Shown here: piece after piece, positions 7,339 to 17,513 of the stretch
Numbering within the stretch: position 1 is the first letter of the stretch
Layout of the letters: each line of letters begins with the position of its first letter
Assembly (NCBI GenBank): GCA_900696485.1
Contig: CAADGG010000008.1
Span: 1-60,386, forward strand
Reading direction: 5' to 3'
Length of the DNA: 60,386 nucleotides
Source: an uncultured Pseudomonadota bacterium
GTDB lineage: Bacteria > Myxococcota_A > UBA9160 > PR03
Position numbers and translations under genes: made by a program
The notes under the pieces: generated by a model
The model's input: the letters and a program-made list of their open reading frames with translations, nothing else
What the model was told of the DNA's origin: nothing
Database searches by the model: none

Positions 7339-9735
7339 TCAGGTCCGGCCGCTCCCCGAAGCCCCGCCGCCACGGGCGGGCGGCGCGCCGGGCTCCTCGC
7401 CCGCGTCTTCGTCGTCGTGATCCGCGGTGCTGCCCGCCGTCCCGCCGCGGCCTTCGAACACGAAGGCGAAGGCGCCGTCGCTGGCGAGCGACACGCGCGC
7501 CCGGCCGCCCTTCGCGAGCGGACCGAACAGGACCGCCTCGGCGATCGGATCCTTGAGTTCCCGCTGGATCACGCGCGCCAGCGGCCGGGCGCCGAAGTCC
7601 GGGTCGTAGCCCTTCTCGGCCAGCTTCGCGCGTGCGTCGGCTGCGAGTTCGAGCGTCACGCGCTTCTCGAGCAGTTGCGCGGAGAGTTCCGCGACGAACT
7701 TGTCGACGACGCGCTCCATCACGCCCACATCGAGCGAGCGGAAGGTCACGATCTCGTCGAGGCGGTTGCGGAACTCCGGGCTGAACAGCCGCTCGAGATC
7801 CTTGCGCCCATCCCCGCGCTTCTCGCTGCCGAAGCCGATCGCCCGCGCCTGCATCTCCCGCGCGCCGACGTTCGACGTCATGATCAGCGTCACGTGTCGG
7901 AAATCCGCCTCCCGGCCGTGGTTGTCCGTCAGGGTCGCATGGTCCATCACCTGCAACAGGATGTCGAACAGATCCGGATGTGCTTTCTCGATCTCGTCGA
8001 GCAACAGGACGGCATAGGGATGCTTGCGGATCCGCTCGACGAGCTGCCCCCCCTCGTCGTAGCCGACGTAGCCCGGCGGCGCACCGATCAGCCGGGCGAC
8101 CGCGTGCTTCTCCATGTACTCACTCATGTCGAAGCGCAGGAACGGTACGCCGAGACAGCGCGCGAGCTGCTTCGCCAGCTCCGTCTTGCCGACTCCGGTG
8201 GGACCCATGAACAGGAACGAACCGATCGGGCGCGTCTGCCCGGAGAGCCCGGCATGCGCGCGCCGCACTGCCCGCGCCACTGTCGCCACGGCCTCGTCCT
8301 GTGCGAATACGACGCGGCGCAGATCCTGCTCGAGGCTCGCGAGCCGCGTGCGATCGCTCGCGGCAGCGCGCGCCAGCGGGATCCGTGCGATCCGTGACAG
8401 CACCTGCTCGACGTCGCGCACGCCGACGGTGCCGCGTTTGCGGCCCGGGCGCAGCCGCACGGCGGCGCCGGCTTCGTCCATCAGATCGATCGCCTTGTCC
8501 GGCAGGAAGTGGTCGTTCAGATGCCGCGCCGAGAGCTCGACCGCGGCGCGTAGCGCGCCGCTGGTGTAGCGGACACCGTGGTGCTTCGCGTAGCGCGGAG
8601 CGAGGCCCTGCAGGATCCGGATCGCCTCCGGGATCGACGGCTCCACGACGTCGATGCGTTGGAAACGCCGGGCCAGCGCCCGATCTCGATCGAAGTGGCG
8701 ATACTCGCGATAGGTCGTCGAGCCCATGCAGCGCAGTTCGCCGCCGGCGAGCAGCGGCTTGAGCAGATTCGATGCGTCGACCGTGCCGCCCGAGGCGGCC
8801 CCGGCGCCGAGGATGGTGTGGATCTCGTCGATGAAGAGGACGGGCTTCGGACGTTGTTGCAGACCCTGGATGAGGGCCTTGAAGCGCGCCTCGAAGTCGC
8901 CGCGATAGCGGGTCCCGGCGAGCAGCGCCCCGAGGTCCAAGGCGAAGATCTCGGCGTCGCGCAGATCCTCGGGAACACGACCTTCGTGGATGCGCTGGGC
9001 GAGGCCTTCGGCCAGTGCGGTCTTCCCGACGCCCGTCTCGCCGACGAAGATCGGGTTGTTCTTGCGGCGCCGAGCGAGCACGTGGATGGCGCGCTCGAGT
9101 TCGGCGTCGCGTCCGACGAGGGGATCGATCGTCCCCGCGGCCGCACGCTCCGACAAGTTGCTCGCGAACGCGCGGAGGGGATCCTCCGGCATCTCGAGGT
9201 CGTCGCCTCCCGCGCCCGGTCGCGCACCGGCCGGCGTGGCCCCCTCACGGTTCGTCGCATCCCCGTCGACGCGCGGCAGTCCGCCGTTTCCGGCCGTGCC
9301 GAGCTTCGAGGTGCCGTGCGAGAGGAAGCGAAGGATGTCGAGGCGCGAGACGCCCTGCTCACGCAGCAGCGCCACCGCATGCGAGTCCGGCTCCTGGAAG
9401 ATCGCCGCGAGCAGATCGCCCGCCTCGATCTCGTCTTTCTCGGCGCTCTCCGCGTGGTGGATCGCATGTTGCAGCACGCGGTGGAACGCCAGCGTCTGAC
9501 GCGTGCCCTCCTCGCCCTCGGGCAGTTGCTCCAGATCCTCCTCGAAGAAGCGCTTGAGCGAGCGCTTGAGCAACGCCAGATCGGCCCCGGTGTGCCGGAG
9601 GACCTCGACTCCGCGCGTATCGTGCAGCAGCGCGAACAGCAGGTGCTCGATCGTGAGATCCGCATGCCGGCGCGCCAGCGCCTCGCGGTAGGCCGCCTGC
9701 AGCGTCAGCTGGAGTTCGCGTCCGATCCCGCTCAC
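7339..9735 (-). CDS. clpA: ATP-dependent Clp protease ATP-binding subunit ClpA
   Basis: 798 residues, a double-AAA+ unfoldase that feeds substrates to ClpP. The Clp N-domain occupies about 1-145, then a low-complexity linker. AAA-1 has Walker A GETGVGKT and Walker B LFIDEIH; AAA-2 has GPTGVGKT and LLLDEIEK. The loop AIGFGSEK matches the IGF/IGL ClpP-docking tripod, which separates ClpA from ClpB, and no ClpB coiled-coil insert is seen. The C-terminal 30 residues are a Gly/Ala/Asp-rich tail. The gene starts 7 bp after clpS, so the adaptor and unfoldase are co-transcribed. N-end-rule degradation is the expected role. Confidence 0.95.
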   Translation of the reverse strand: MSGIGRELQLTLQAAYREALARRHADLTIEHLLFALLHDTRGVEVLRHTGADLALLKRSLKRFFEEDLEQLPEGEEGTRQTLAFHRVLQHAIHHAESAEKDEIEAGDLLAAIFQEPDSHAVALLREQGVSRLDILRFLSHGTSKLGTAGNGGLPRVDGDATNREGATPAGARPGAGGDDLEMPEDPLRAFASNLSERAAAGTIDPLVGRDAELERAIHVLARRRKNNPIFVGETGVGKTALAEGLAQRIHEGRVPEDLRDAEIFALDLGALLAGTRYRGDFEARFKALIQGLQQRPKPVLFIDEIHTILGAGAASGGTVDASNLLKPLLAGGELRCMGSTTYREYRHFDRDRALARRFQRIDVVEPSIPEAIRILQGLAPRYAKHHGVRYTSGALRAAVELSARHLNDHFLPDKAIDLMDEAGAAVRLRPGRKRGTVGVRDVEQVLSRIARIPLARAAASDRTRLASLEQDLRRVVFAQDEAVATVARAVRRAHAGLSGQTRPIGSFLFMGPTGVGKTELAKQLARCLGVPFLRFDMSEYMEKHAVARLIGAPPGYVGYDEGGQLVERIRKHPYAVLLLDEIEKAHPDLFDILLQVMDHATLTDNHGREADFRHVTLIMTSNVGAREMQARAIGFGSEKRGDGRKDLERLFSPEFRNRLDEIVTFRSLDVGVMERVVDKFVAELSAQLLEKRVTLELAADARAKLAEKGYDPDFGARPLARVIQRELKDPIAEAVLFGPLAKGGRARVSLASDGAFAFVFEGRGGTAGSTADHDDEDAGEEPGAPPARGGGASGSGRT

Positions 9736-9742
9736 CTCGTCG

Positions 9743-10090
9743 TCACTCCTTCTCGACGCCGGCCCGCAGCGGATAGCCCCGCTCCTCGGCCTGCTGGTGG
9801 ACGGCCGCCACCTTGGTTTCGGCCACTTCCAGAACGTAGACTCCGGCCACGCCGAGGCCCGTGCGATGGATCTGCAGCATCAACTGGGTCGCTTCCGCCG
9901 GGCTCTTGCGGAACAGGGTCTCGAGCAGGCCGACCACGAACTCCATGGGCGTATAATCGTCGTTGTACAGGATCACCTTGAAGCGCGGCGGGCGCTCGCG
10001 CTTCTCCCGCGGGCGCGTGGTGACGTCACGCTCGCGCAGCGGAGCGTCGCTCGGGCTGTCAGGACGACCGGGGCCTCCGGGTTCGGACAT
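9743..10090 (-). CDS. clpS: ATP-dependent Clp protease adaptor ClpS
   Basis: 115 residues. The hallmark KVILYNDDYTPMEFVV forms the N-degron pocket, followed by the C-terminal VAAVHQQAEERGYPLRAGVEKE-type segment that docks on ClpA. ClpS recognises N-terminal destabilising residues and hands the substrates to ClpAP. ATG 10090 begins MSEPGGPGRPDSPSD, a normal disordered ClpS N-terminus; the longer open frame upstream has no support. It is placed immediately upstream of clpA on the same strand, and the FemAB-like gene diverges from the same 106-bp gap. Confidence 0.95.
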   Translation of the reverse strand: MSEPGGPGRPDSPSDAPLRERDVTTRPREKRERPPRFKVILYNDDYTPMEFVVGLLETLFRKSPAEATQLMLQIHRTGLGVAGVYVLEVAETKVAAVHQQAEERGYPLRAGVEKE

Positions 10091-10183
10091 GCCGCCGAGG
10101 ATAGCCGGTTGCGACGCCAGCCGACGACCTCCGGCCGCGGCGCGTGACGTCACCACCGTGCCGGACGCCCCCGCCCGGCCGGT

Positions 10184-10189
10184 TAGACT
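10184..10189 (+). promoter_or_regulatory. -10 box TAGACT before the FemAB-like gene
   Basis: TAGACT ends 7 nt before the GTG start, with no Shine-Dalgarno sequence between. The same hexamer at the same 7-nt spacing precedes the DASS transporter gene, and it lies 6 nt before the mature end of selC. This supports use as a -10 element of a leaderless transcript. Confidence 0.55.
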
Positions 10190-10196
10190 GCCGCGC

Positions 10197-11339
10197 GTGA
10201 AGACGATCGAGCTCGCCGAGGGCGTGCGCACGGTCCCGCGCGACAACTGGAACGCCCTGGTGGGCGAGGAGTCTCCTTTCCTCGAATGGGAGTGGCTGGC
10301 GACGCTCGAGGAGTCCGGCGCGATCGGCGCCGAGACCGGATGGCTGCCGCGCGCGCTGCTCGCGCGCGAGCACGGCCGGCTGGTGGCGGCGTGTCCGCTC
10401 TACGTCAAGGGACACAGCGAGGGCGAGTTCGTCTTCGACCACGGCTTTGCCGACGCCGCCGAACGCGCCGGGATCCGTTACTACCCCAAGCTGCTGGTCG
10501 GCGTGCCGTTCACGCCGGTGACCGGCGCGCGCTTCCTGCTCGCACCCGGCGTCGATCGCCCCGCGTGGATACGCAGTCTTGCGACGGCGCTGCGCGAGAT
10601 CATGCGCGACCACGAACTCTCCAGCACGCACGTGAACTTCTGCCGGGAAGACGAGCTCGCCGCCCTGACGGCGGCCGGCTGGCTTCCCCGCCTCGGCCTC
10701 CAGTATCACTGGATCCGACGGGGCTGGACCTGCTTCGACGACTACCTCGGGGAGCTCCGCCACAAGCGCCGCAAGGAAGTCCGCCGTGAGCTGCGCGCCG
10801 TCGCCGAGGCCGGTCTTACGATCGCCGTCCGTCGCGGTGCCGCGATCCCGGATGCGTGGTTCGAGCCGATGTGGCGCTTCTATCGCAATACGATCGACCA
10901 CAACCCGTGGGGTCGCCGGTATCTGAACCGCGAGTTCTTCTCGCAGCTCCGGGAACGCTTCCGTCACCGGCTGTGCTTCGCGATGGCGCTTCGCGGCGAC
11001 ACTCCGGTCGCCGGCGCGTTCAACGTGCAGAAGGGAGAGACGCTGTACGGCCGCTACTGGGGCTCCGACGGCTTCGTCAAGCACCTGCACTTCGCGGTCT
11101 GCTACTACGCGGGCATCGAGCATTGTCTTCGCGAAGGGCTCACGCGCTTCGAGCCCGGGGCGGGCGGATCCTACAAACAGATGCGCGGCTTCGACGCCCA
11201 GCCGACCCGCAGCGCCCACTGCTTCGCGGATGCTCGGCTGCACGACGCCGTCGCCCGCTACCTCGAAGGCGAACGAGACGAAACGCGCGACGCGATCGAT
11301 TGGCTGCGCGGGCGTTCCGCGTTGAAGCCTTCCGGCTGA
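10197..11339 (+). CDS. FemAB-like / GNAT-fold peptidoglycan-type N-acyltransferase
   Basis: 380 residues resembling the family annotated 'peptidogalycan biosynthesis protein' (PF04339, FemAB-like double GNAT fold). Visible blocks are SPFLEWEWLATLEESG, CPLYVKGHSEGEFVFDHGFA, RRGWTCFDDYLGELRHKRRK, FNVQKGETLYGRYWG and FEPGAGGSYKQMRGF near the C-terminus, all typical of this group. The molecular substrate is not established for most members; aminoacyl transfer to a cell-wall or amine acceptor is inferred from the fold. The GTG start at 10197 is placed by the length of the family and by the -10 box 7 nt upstream. Confidence 0.8.
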   Translation: MKTIELAEGVRTVPRDNWNALVGEESPFLEWEWLATLEESGAIGAETGWLPRALLAREHGRLVAACPLYVKGHSEGEFVFDHGFADAAERAGIRYYPKLLVGVPFTPVTGARFLLAPGVDRPAWIRSLATALREIMRDHELSSTHVNFCREDELAALTAAGWLPRLGLQYHWIRRGWTCFDDYLGELRHKRRKEVRRELRAVAEAGLTIAVRRGAAIPDAWFEPMWRFYRNTIDHNPWGRRYLNREFFSQLRERFRHRLCFAMALRGDTPVAGAFNVQKGETLYGRYWGSDGFVKHLHFAVCYYAGIEHCLREGLTRFEPGAGGSYKQMRGFDAQPTRSAHCFADARLHDAVARYLEGERDETRDAIDWLRGRSALKPSG

Positions 11340-11361
11340 GCTCGGCAGCCGGTGCGTGGGC

Positions 11362-12909
11362 TCAGGCGAAGCCGAGCAGCCGGCACATCACGAGCACGAT
11401 GGCCGGCACCACGAACGCGCTCGCGAGGTCCAGCACGAAGCCGTGCCGCAGCATCGCCGTGATCGGCACGCGCCCGCTCGCGTAGACGATCGCATTCGGC
11501 GGCGTCGAGACCGGCAGCATGAACGCCATGCTCGACGCCAGGGCCATCGCCAGCGCCGGCGGAATCGGCGAAACGCCCGCTGCCTGTGCCGACGCGATCG
11601 CCAGCGGCGCCAGCATCGTGGCCGTCGCGGTATTGGAGGTCGTCTCCGTCAGCACGACCGCCACGGCGGCGAACAGGAACGTCAGCGCCACCAACGAGTC
11701 ACTGCCGGTCCACGCGACGAGACCCTGTCCGATCGCCTCGGCGAGCCCCGTGCGGAACATCGCGCCGCCGAGCGCGAGGCCGCCGCCGAACAGCAGCAGC
11801 GTGCCCCAATCGATGCGGCTCGCCTCGTGCCAGGTGACCGTGAAGCGGCGCGCCCGCCAGTCGACGGGAAGCACGAAGAGCAGCGCCGCACCGAACACCG
11901 CGACGACCGGCTCGGGCAGCAGCTGCTCGGCGCGGCGCGCCAACGGGGCGTCCGGGCCGAGGACGACGGCGAGCAGACCGGGACCGACCCACGCCGTGAC
12001 GGTCAGCAGGAATGCGACGAGCACGTTGCGCTCGCGCGCGGAAAGCGTGCCGAGTTCGGCCTGATCCGCGCCGAGTTCGGCGCTGGCGCGCGGCGCCGCC
12101 GCGTCTGCCGGGAGCGTGAAGCGAAGCCACACCACGAGCAACGCGAGCATCACCAGCGCCGTCGGCGTCGCGATCGCCATGAAATGGAAGAACGGGATCC
12201 GCAACCCGGCGAGCGCCTCGAGCTGCCCCAGCGTGATCAGGTTCGGCGCGGTGCCGACCGGCGTCGCGATCCCGCCGATCGACGCGGCGTACGCCACCGC
12301 CAGCATCAGCGCCGTGCCCCAACGGAGCTGGCGCGGATCGCGACCCCCACCGCGTGCGCGAGCCATCGCGGAGAGGACGGAGACCGCGATCGGATACAGC
12401 ATGGCCGTCGTCGCGGTGTTGTTGAGCCACGCCGAGATCGCGGCGGTCATCATCGCGAACGCGGCCAGCAGGCGGGCCGGCGACGCGGCGACCCCCGGCC
12501 GCGCCAGCACCGCCAACGCGATGCGCCGGTCGAGGCCGCTCGCCGCCATCGCCTCGGCGAGCACGAAGCTGCCGAGGAACAGGAAGACGATCGGGTCGCC
12601 GAACGGGGCGAACAGCGTACCGGCGCTGCCGACGCCGAGCACGACGGCGAGCGCCGGGCCGAGCAGGGACGTCACCGGGATCGGCACGGCCTCGGTCATC
12701 CACCAGACCAGCACCAGGCCGAGCACCGCGACGAGCCGCGCCGCCTCGGGGTTCGGCGCCGACGGGGGGAACCACAGCAGCGCACCGAACAGCAGCGGGC
12801 CACCGAACAGCCCCGCGGTGCGGCGCCAGCGGTCGAGCCGCTGCTCCGCCTCCGAGAGCGCGGCGAACGCACCGGGAGCGGGATCGGCGGCGTGGGGCAG
12901 CTCGGGCAC
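11362..12909 (-). CDS. DASS/SLC13 family sodium-coupled anion (dicarboxylate/sulfate) transporter
   Basis: About 515 residues with 11-12 membrane segments. The two sodium-binding helix-tip motifs of the family are present as WLNNTATTAML (first half) and TETTSNTATATML (second half), as are PVGTAPN and the near-C-terminal MLPVSTPPNAIVYASG, a strong SLC13 signature. Members import succinate, malate, citrate or sulfate; the substrate here is not evident. GTG 12909 is preferred over upstream ATGs because TAGACT lies 7 nt before it and the longer N-terminus is shadow-like and would overlap the methyltransferase 5' region. Confidence 0.85.
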   Translation of the reverse strand: MPELPHAADPAPGAFAALSEAEQRLDRWRRTAGLFGGPLLFGALLWFPPSAPNPEAARLVAVLGLVLVWWMTEAVPIPVTSLLGPALAVVLGVGSAGTLFAPFGDPIVFLFLGSFVLAEAMAASGLDRRIALAVLARPGVAASPARLLAAFAMMTAAISAWLNNTATTAMLYPIAVSVLSAMARARGGGRDPRQLRWGTALMLAVAYAASIGGIATPVGTAPNLITLGQLEALAGLRIPFFHFMAIATPTALVMLALLVVWLRFTLPADAAAPRASAELGADQAELGTLSARERNVLVAFLLTVTAWVGPGLLAVVLGPDAPLARRAEQLLPEPVVAVFGAALLFVLPVDWRARRFTVTWHEASRIDWGTLLLFGGGLALGGAMFRTGLAEAIGQGLVAWTGSDSLVALTFLFAAVAVVLTETTSNTATATMLAPLAIASAQAAGVSPIPPALAMALASSMAFMLPVSTPPNAIVYASGRVPITAMLRHGFVLDLASAFVVPAIVLVMCRLLGFA

Positions 12910-12916
12910 GCGGCGC

Positions 12917-12922
12917 AGTCTA
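12917..12922 (-). promoter_or_regulatory. -10 box TAGACT before the DASS transporter
   Basis: On the minus strand TAGACT ends 7 nt before GTG 12909. This is identical in hexamer and spacing to the box before the FemAB-like gene, and suggests a leaderless transcript. Confidence 0.5.
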
Positions 12923-13006
12923 CCGACCCCATCGGCGCCGCGTCGCCGGTGTCGGAGGAGCGCCGAACGCGTCATCCTCGCGGCCTGCCAGCCCGAGGAG
13001 TCCGCC

Positions 13007-14104
13007 ATGCCGCCCGCCTCGCAACCGCCCGTGTCCCGGCCGCTCGATCCCGAGCGGCTGAGGGCCTATGCCAAACGCACCTTCGGTCATCTCGAGGGCG
13101 CGATGACCTCGGCGATGATCTATCTCGGGGATCAGCTCGGCCTCTACCGGGCCCTGGCGGGCGCCGGCCCACTGACATCCAGCGAGCTCGCCGAGCGCAC
13201 CGGCTTGCACGAGCGATGGTTGCGCGAGTGGCTGCAACAGCAGGGGGCGGCGGGCCTGCTGGAGTTCCGGGGCGAGGGCCGCTTCGAACTCGAAGCCGAA
13301 GGCGAGGCGGTGCTCGCGAACGAAGCCCATCCGGCCTGCGGCATCGGCTTCTTCGCCCGGCTGCCGGCGCAGCTGCGCATTGCCGAGCGATTGCCCGAGG
13401 CGTTCCGGACCGGCCTCGGTCTCCCGTACGATGCGTTCGGACCCGAGGGCGCCGAGGGCATCGAGCGCGGCTTCGCGCCGTGGTTCCGCGCGCTGTTGGT
13501 GCCGTTCGCGCTGCCGCGCGTCCCGGATCTGCTCCCCCGACTCCAACGCGGCGAGCGCGTCGCCGACGTCGGCTGCGGCGCCGGCATCGCCCTGCTCGAG
13601 ATGGCGAAGGCCTTCCCGCACTCGGAGTTTCACGGCTACGACGTCTCGCAGCACGCGCTCGCGCGTGCCGAGCAGAACCGGGCGCGCGACGCGATCCCGA
13701 ACGCCCGTTTCCACGACGCCCGTGCGGAGCCGCTGCCGGCCGACGGCTCGTTCGGCTTCATCACCACCTTCGACTGCCTGCACGACATGACCGATCCGGC
13801 CGGCACGATGGGGGCGATCCGGCGTGCGCTGCGCGACGATGGGACGTGGCTCATCGCCGACATCAAGGCCCACGGCAGCTACGAACGCAACGTCGAGAAG
13901 AACCCGATGGCCGCCATGATGTATGGCACCTCGGTGCTGAGCTGCCTGTCCTCCGCGCTCTCGGAGCCGGGCGGCGCCGGGTTCGGCACGCTCGGGCTGC
14001 CCCCCGAGCGCCTGCAGCGCATGACGCAGGCAGCAGGCTTCACGCACTTCGAGCCGCTCGACCTCGGCCACCCGGTGAACGCCTTCTACGTCGTCCGACC
14101 CTGA
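13007..14104 (+). CDS. SAM-dependent methyltransferase with winged-helix N-domain
   Basis: 365 residues. The first 110 form a winged-helix/dimerisation domain (LTSSELAERTGLHERWLREWL). The class I Rossmann domain starts with the SAM motif VADVGCGAGIALLEMAKAFP (about residue 190) and continues with HGYDVS and the TTFDCLHDMTDP motif. This architecture occurs in small-molecule O- and C-methyltransferases and in 'transcriptional regulator-like' methyltransferases. The substrate is unknown. ATG 13007 is preceded by GAGGAG at a suitable distance. It is divergent from the DASS gene and followed directly by a large palindrome that may end its transcript. Confidence 0.85.
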   Translation: MPPASQPPVSRPLDPERLRAYAKRTFGHLEGAMTSAMIYLGDQLGLYRALAGAGPLTSSELAERTGLHERWLREWLQQQGAAGLLEFRGEGRFELEAEGEAVLANEAHPACGIGFFARLPAQLRIAERLPEAFRTGLGLPYDAFGPEGAEGIERGFAPWFRALLVPFALPRVPDLLPRLQRGERVADVGCGAGIALLEMAKAFPHSEFHGYDVSQHALARAEQNRARDAIPNARFHDARAEPLPADGSFGFITTFDCLHDMTDPAGTMGAIRRALRDDGTWLIADIKAHGSYERNVEKNPMAAMMYGTSVLSCLSSALSEPGGAGFGTLGLPPERLQRMTQAAGFTHFEPLDLGHPVNAFYVVRP

Positions 14105-14121
14105 CACGACGACCGAGCTTC

Positions 14122-14213
14122 CGCGCCGTCAAGAAAGGGGTCGGGTTCGATTCGTCAACTTCTCCATCCGGAGAAGTTGACGAATCGAACCCGACCCCTT
14201 TCTTGACGGCGCG
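14122..14213. repeat. Perfect 44-bp-arm palindrome of a dispersed repeat family
   Basis: Left arm 14122-14165 and right arm 14170-14213 are perfect reverse complements with the 4-nt loop ATCC. Each arm carries the core GTCAAGAAAGGGGTCGGG followed by TTCGATTCGTCAACTTC. Single, diverged half-copies occur at 36991-37029 and 41108-41147, so this is a repeated mobile-like motif rather than a chance hairpin. It starts 17 bp after the methyltransferase stop and could double as a transcript end before the copper operon. Similar short repeats near RAYT-type transposases are known in other bacteria, but no such gene is seen here. Confidence 0.8.
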
Positions 14214-14266
14214 CCCGAGGGGGGGGTCCCGATCTGCGCCGGGCCCCCTTCCCTTGCCCTTTACGG

Positions 14267-14283
14267 ATACCCGGTAGGGGTAT
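14267..14283 (+). promoter_or_regulatory. CsoR-type operator
   Basis: ATACCC-GGTAG-GGGTAT is a perfect 6-bp inverted repeat with a 5-bp G-rich spacer, the usual form of CsoR/RcnR-family operators. It overlaps the likely promoter (TATAAG at 14281-14286; candidate -35 TTTACG at 14260 or TTGCCC at 14254) upstream of csoR. Autorepression relieved by copper is the expected behaviour. Confidence 0.7.
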
Positions 14284-14320
14284 AAGGTATTCGGGTCCTC
14301 GACCGGATGCGAGAGGTGCC

Positions 14321-14605
14321 ATGAAGCCCGCTGTGAAGACCCAGACGAAGCAACGGCTCGCCCGCATCGCCGGTCAGGTCGCCGGCATCCAGCGAATGGT
14401 CGAAGAGGAGCGCTACTGTGTGGACGTTCTGCTGCAGGTGGCCGCGGTCCGGGCCGCGCTCGACCGCGTCGGCAAGCTGGTGCTGACCGGCCATGTGGAG
14501 ACCTGTGTCGCGGACGCGTTCGCGAGTGGCAAGCCGCGCGAGCGTCGCCAGAAGTTGAACGAGCTGCTCGAGGTATTCGCGCGCTTCGGCGCACTCGACG
14601 GCTAG
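14321..14605 (+). CDS. csoR: CsoR/RcnR-family metal-sensing repressor, probably copper-responsive
   Basis: 94 residues, all-helical DUF156 family. The copper ligand set of CsoR is visible: Cys in [11 protein letters not shown] (about residue 33), then His and Cys in [12 protein letters not shown] (about 58 and 62). The loss of DNA binding when Cu(I) is bound is known for the family. The N-terminal [19 protein letters not shown] is the canonical DNA-binding start. A perfect inverted-repeat operator lies just upstream, and the gene leads a same-strand set of copper ATPase, Cus efflux genes and CusF, which supports copper over nickel/cobalt or formaldehyde sensing. The next gene's AGGAGG overlaps its stop codon. 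Confidence 0.9.
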   Translation: MKPAVKTQTKQRLARIAGQVAGIQRMVEEERYCVDVLLQVAAVRAALDRVGKLVLTGHVETCVADAFASGKPRERRQKLNELLEVFARFGALDG

Positions 14606-14609
14606 GAGG
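14604..14609 (+). promoter_or_regulatory. Shine-Dalgarno AGGAGG deciding an ATT start
   Basis: A perfect AGGAGG overlaps the csoR stop and ends 6 nt before ATT 14616. The first ATG in frame is 31 nt away, too far for this site. The site therefore points to ATT 14616 as the initiation codon of the copper ATPase. Confidence 0.65.
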
Positions 14610-14615
14610 ATCGCA

Positions 14616-16919
<2,304 letters not shown>

Positions 16920-17015
16920 TCGGGAGGCCTCCGTGCCGAAGGATCCGAAGCAAGGAACGGCGAGCCGGCGCGGCGCCATTGACGCTGCCCGGCGGCCTGC
17001 GATCCTGGAGCCACG

Positions 17016-17438
17016 ATGAACGGCGTTTCCGAAGCCAGCCGCCCGACCGAGCGTCGCGACGCCCGCCGGCGGCGATCCGCGTGGGTGCGCAAGCTCGCGA
17101 TCGCCTGGCTGCTCGGAGTCGCGGCGGCGACCAGCGCCAGTGCCGCCGGCAGCGTGCTCGAACGCTCCGGCCATGCGTGCTGTGCGAAGAGCCCCGCCCG
17201 CGCCTCCGTCCCGACGACTCCGTGCCAAGCATTGCTGCCGCTCCTCTGCTGCGACGGCACGACCCTGCCGGCCGTCGCACCGGCCGCGCCCGACCGGAGT
17301 GACGCCGCGATCACAGCGATCCCGGCGTGCTCCGGAACGGCTCGCGATCCGGCGACCCTGCCGCTCCGCTTGCGGCGCGCGGCCGCAGCGTCGCCACGCA
17401 GCTCTCCGCTCGCGCTCTCGGTCGTCCTCAGGCTCTGA
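17016..17438 (+). CDS. Exported Cys-rich protein of the copper island, unknown function
   Basis: 140 residues. A basic N-region and hydrophobic segment (WLLGVAAATSASAAG) form a probable Sec signal peptide. The mature part has cysteine pairs in HACCAK and in CQALLPLLCCDG plus one more Cys further on, then an Ala/Arg-rich tail. I do not recognise a family. Its place between the copper ATPase and CusC, on the same strand, and its clustered cysteines make a periplasmic metal-binding role plausible, but that is inference. Small proteins of this kind are often poorly conserved. Confidence 0.55.
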   Translation: MNGVSEASRPTERRDARRRRSAWVRKLAIAWLLGVAAATSASAAGSVLERSGHACCAKSPARASVPTTPCQALLPLLCCDGTTLPAVAPAAPDRSDAAITAIPACSGTARDPATLPLRLRRAAAASPRSSPLALSVVLRL

Positions 17439-17513
17439 TTCCTCGTTCTCGGCCGCGAATCGCCTTCGATTCCGCGGGCGCCGCTGGGCGCCCCCCGATG
17501 AACGAGGATTCCC

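Noticed and set aside
10090..10246. Longer ClpS N-terminus from 10246
   Set aside because: The extension overlaps the divergent FemAB-like gene promoter and has no ClpS similarity; ATG 10090 gives a normal ClpS.
11356..14277. Plus-strand ORF of 973 codons opposite the DASS transporter
   Set aside because: His/Arg/Gln/Asp-rich antisense of a membrane protein gene; no start signal or motif.
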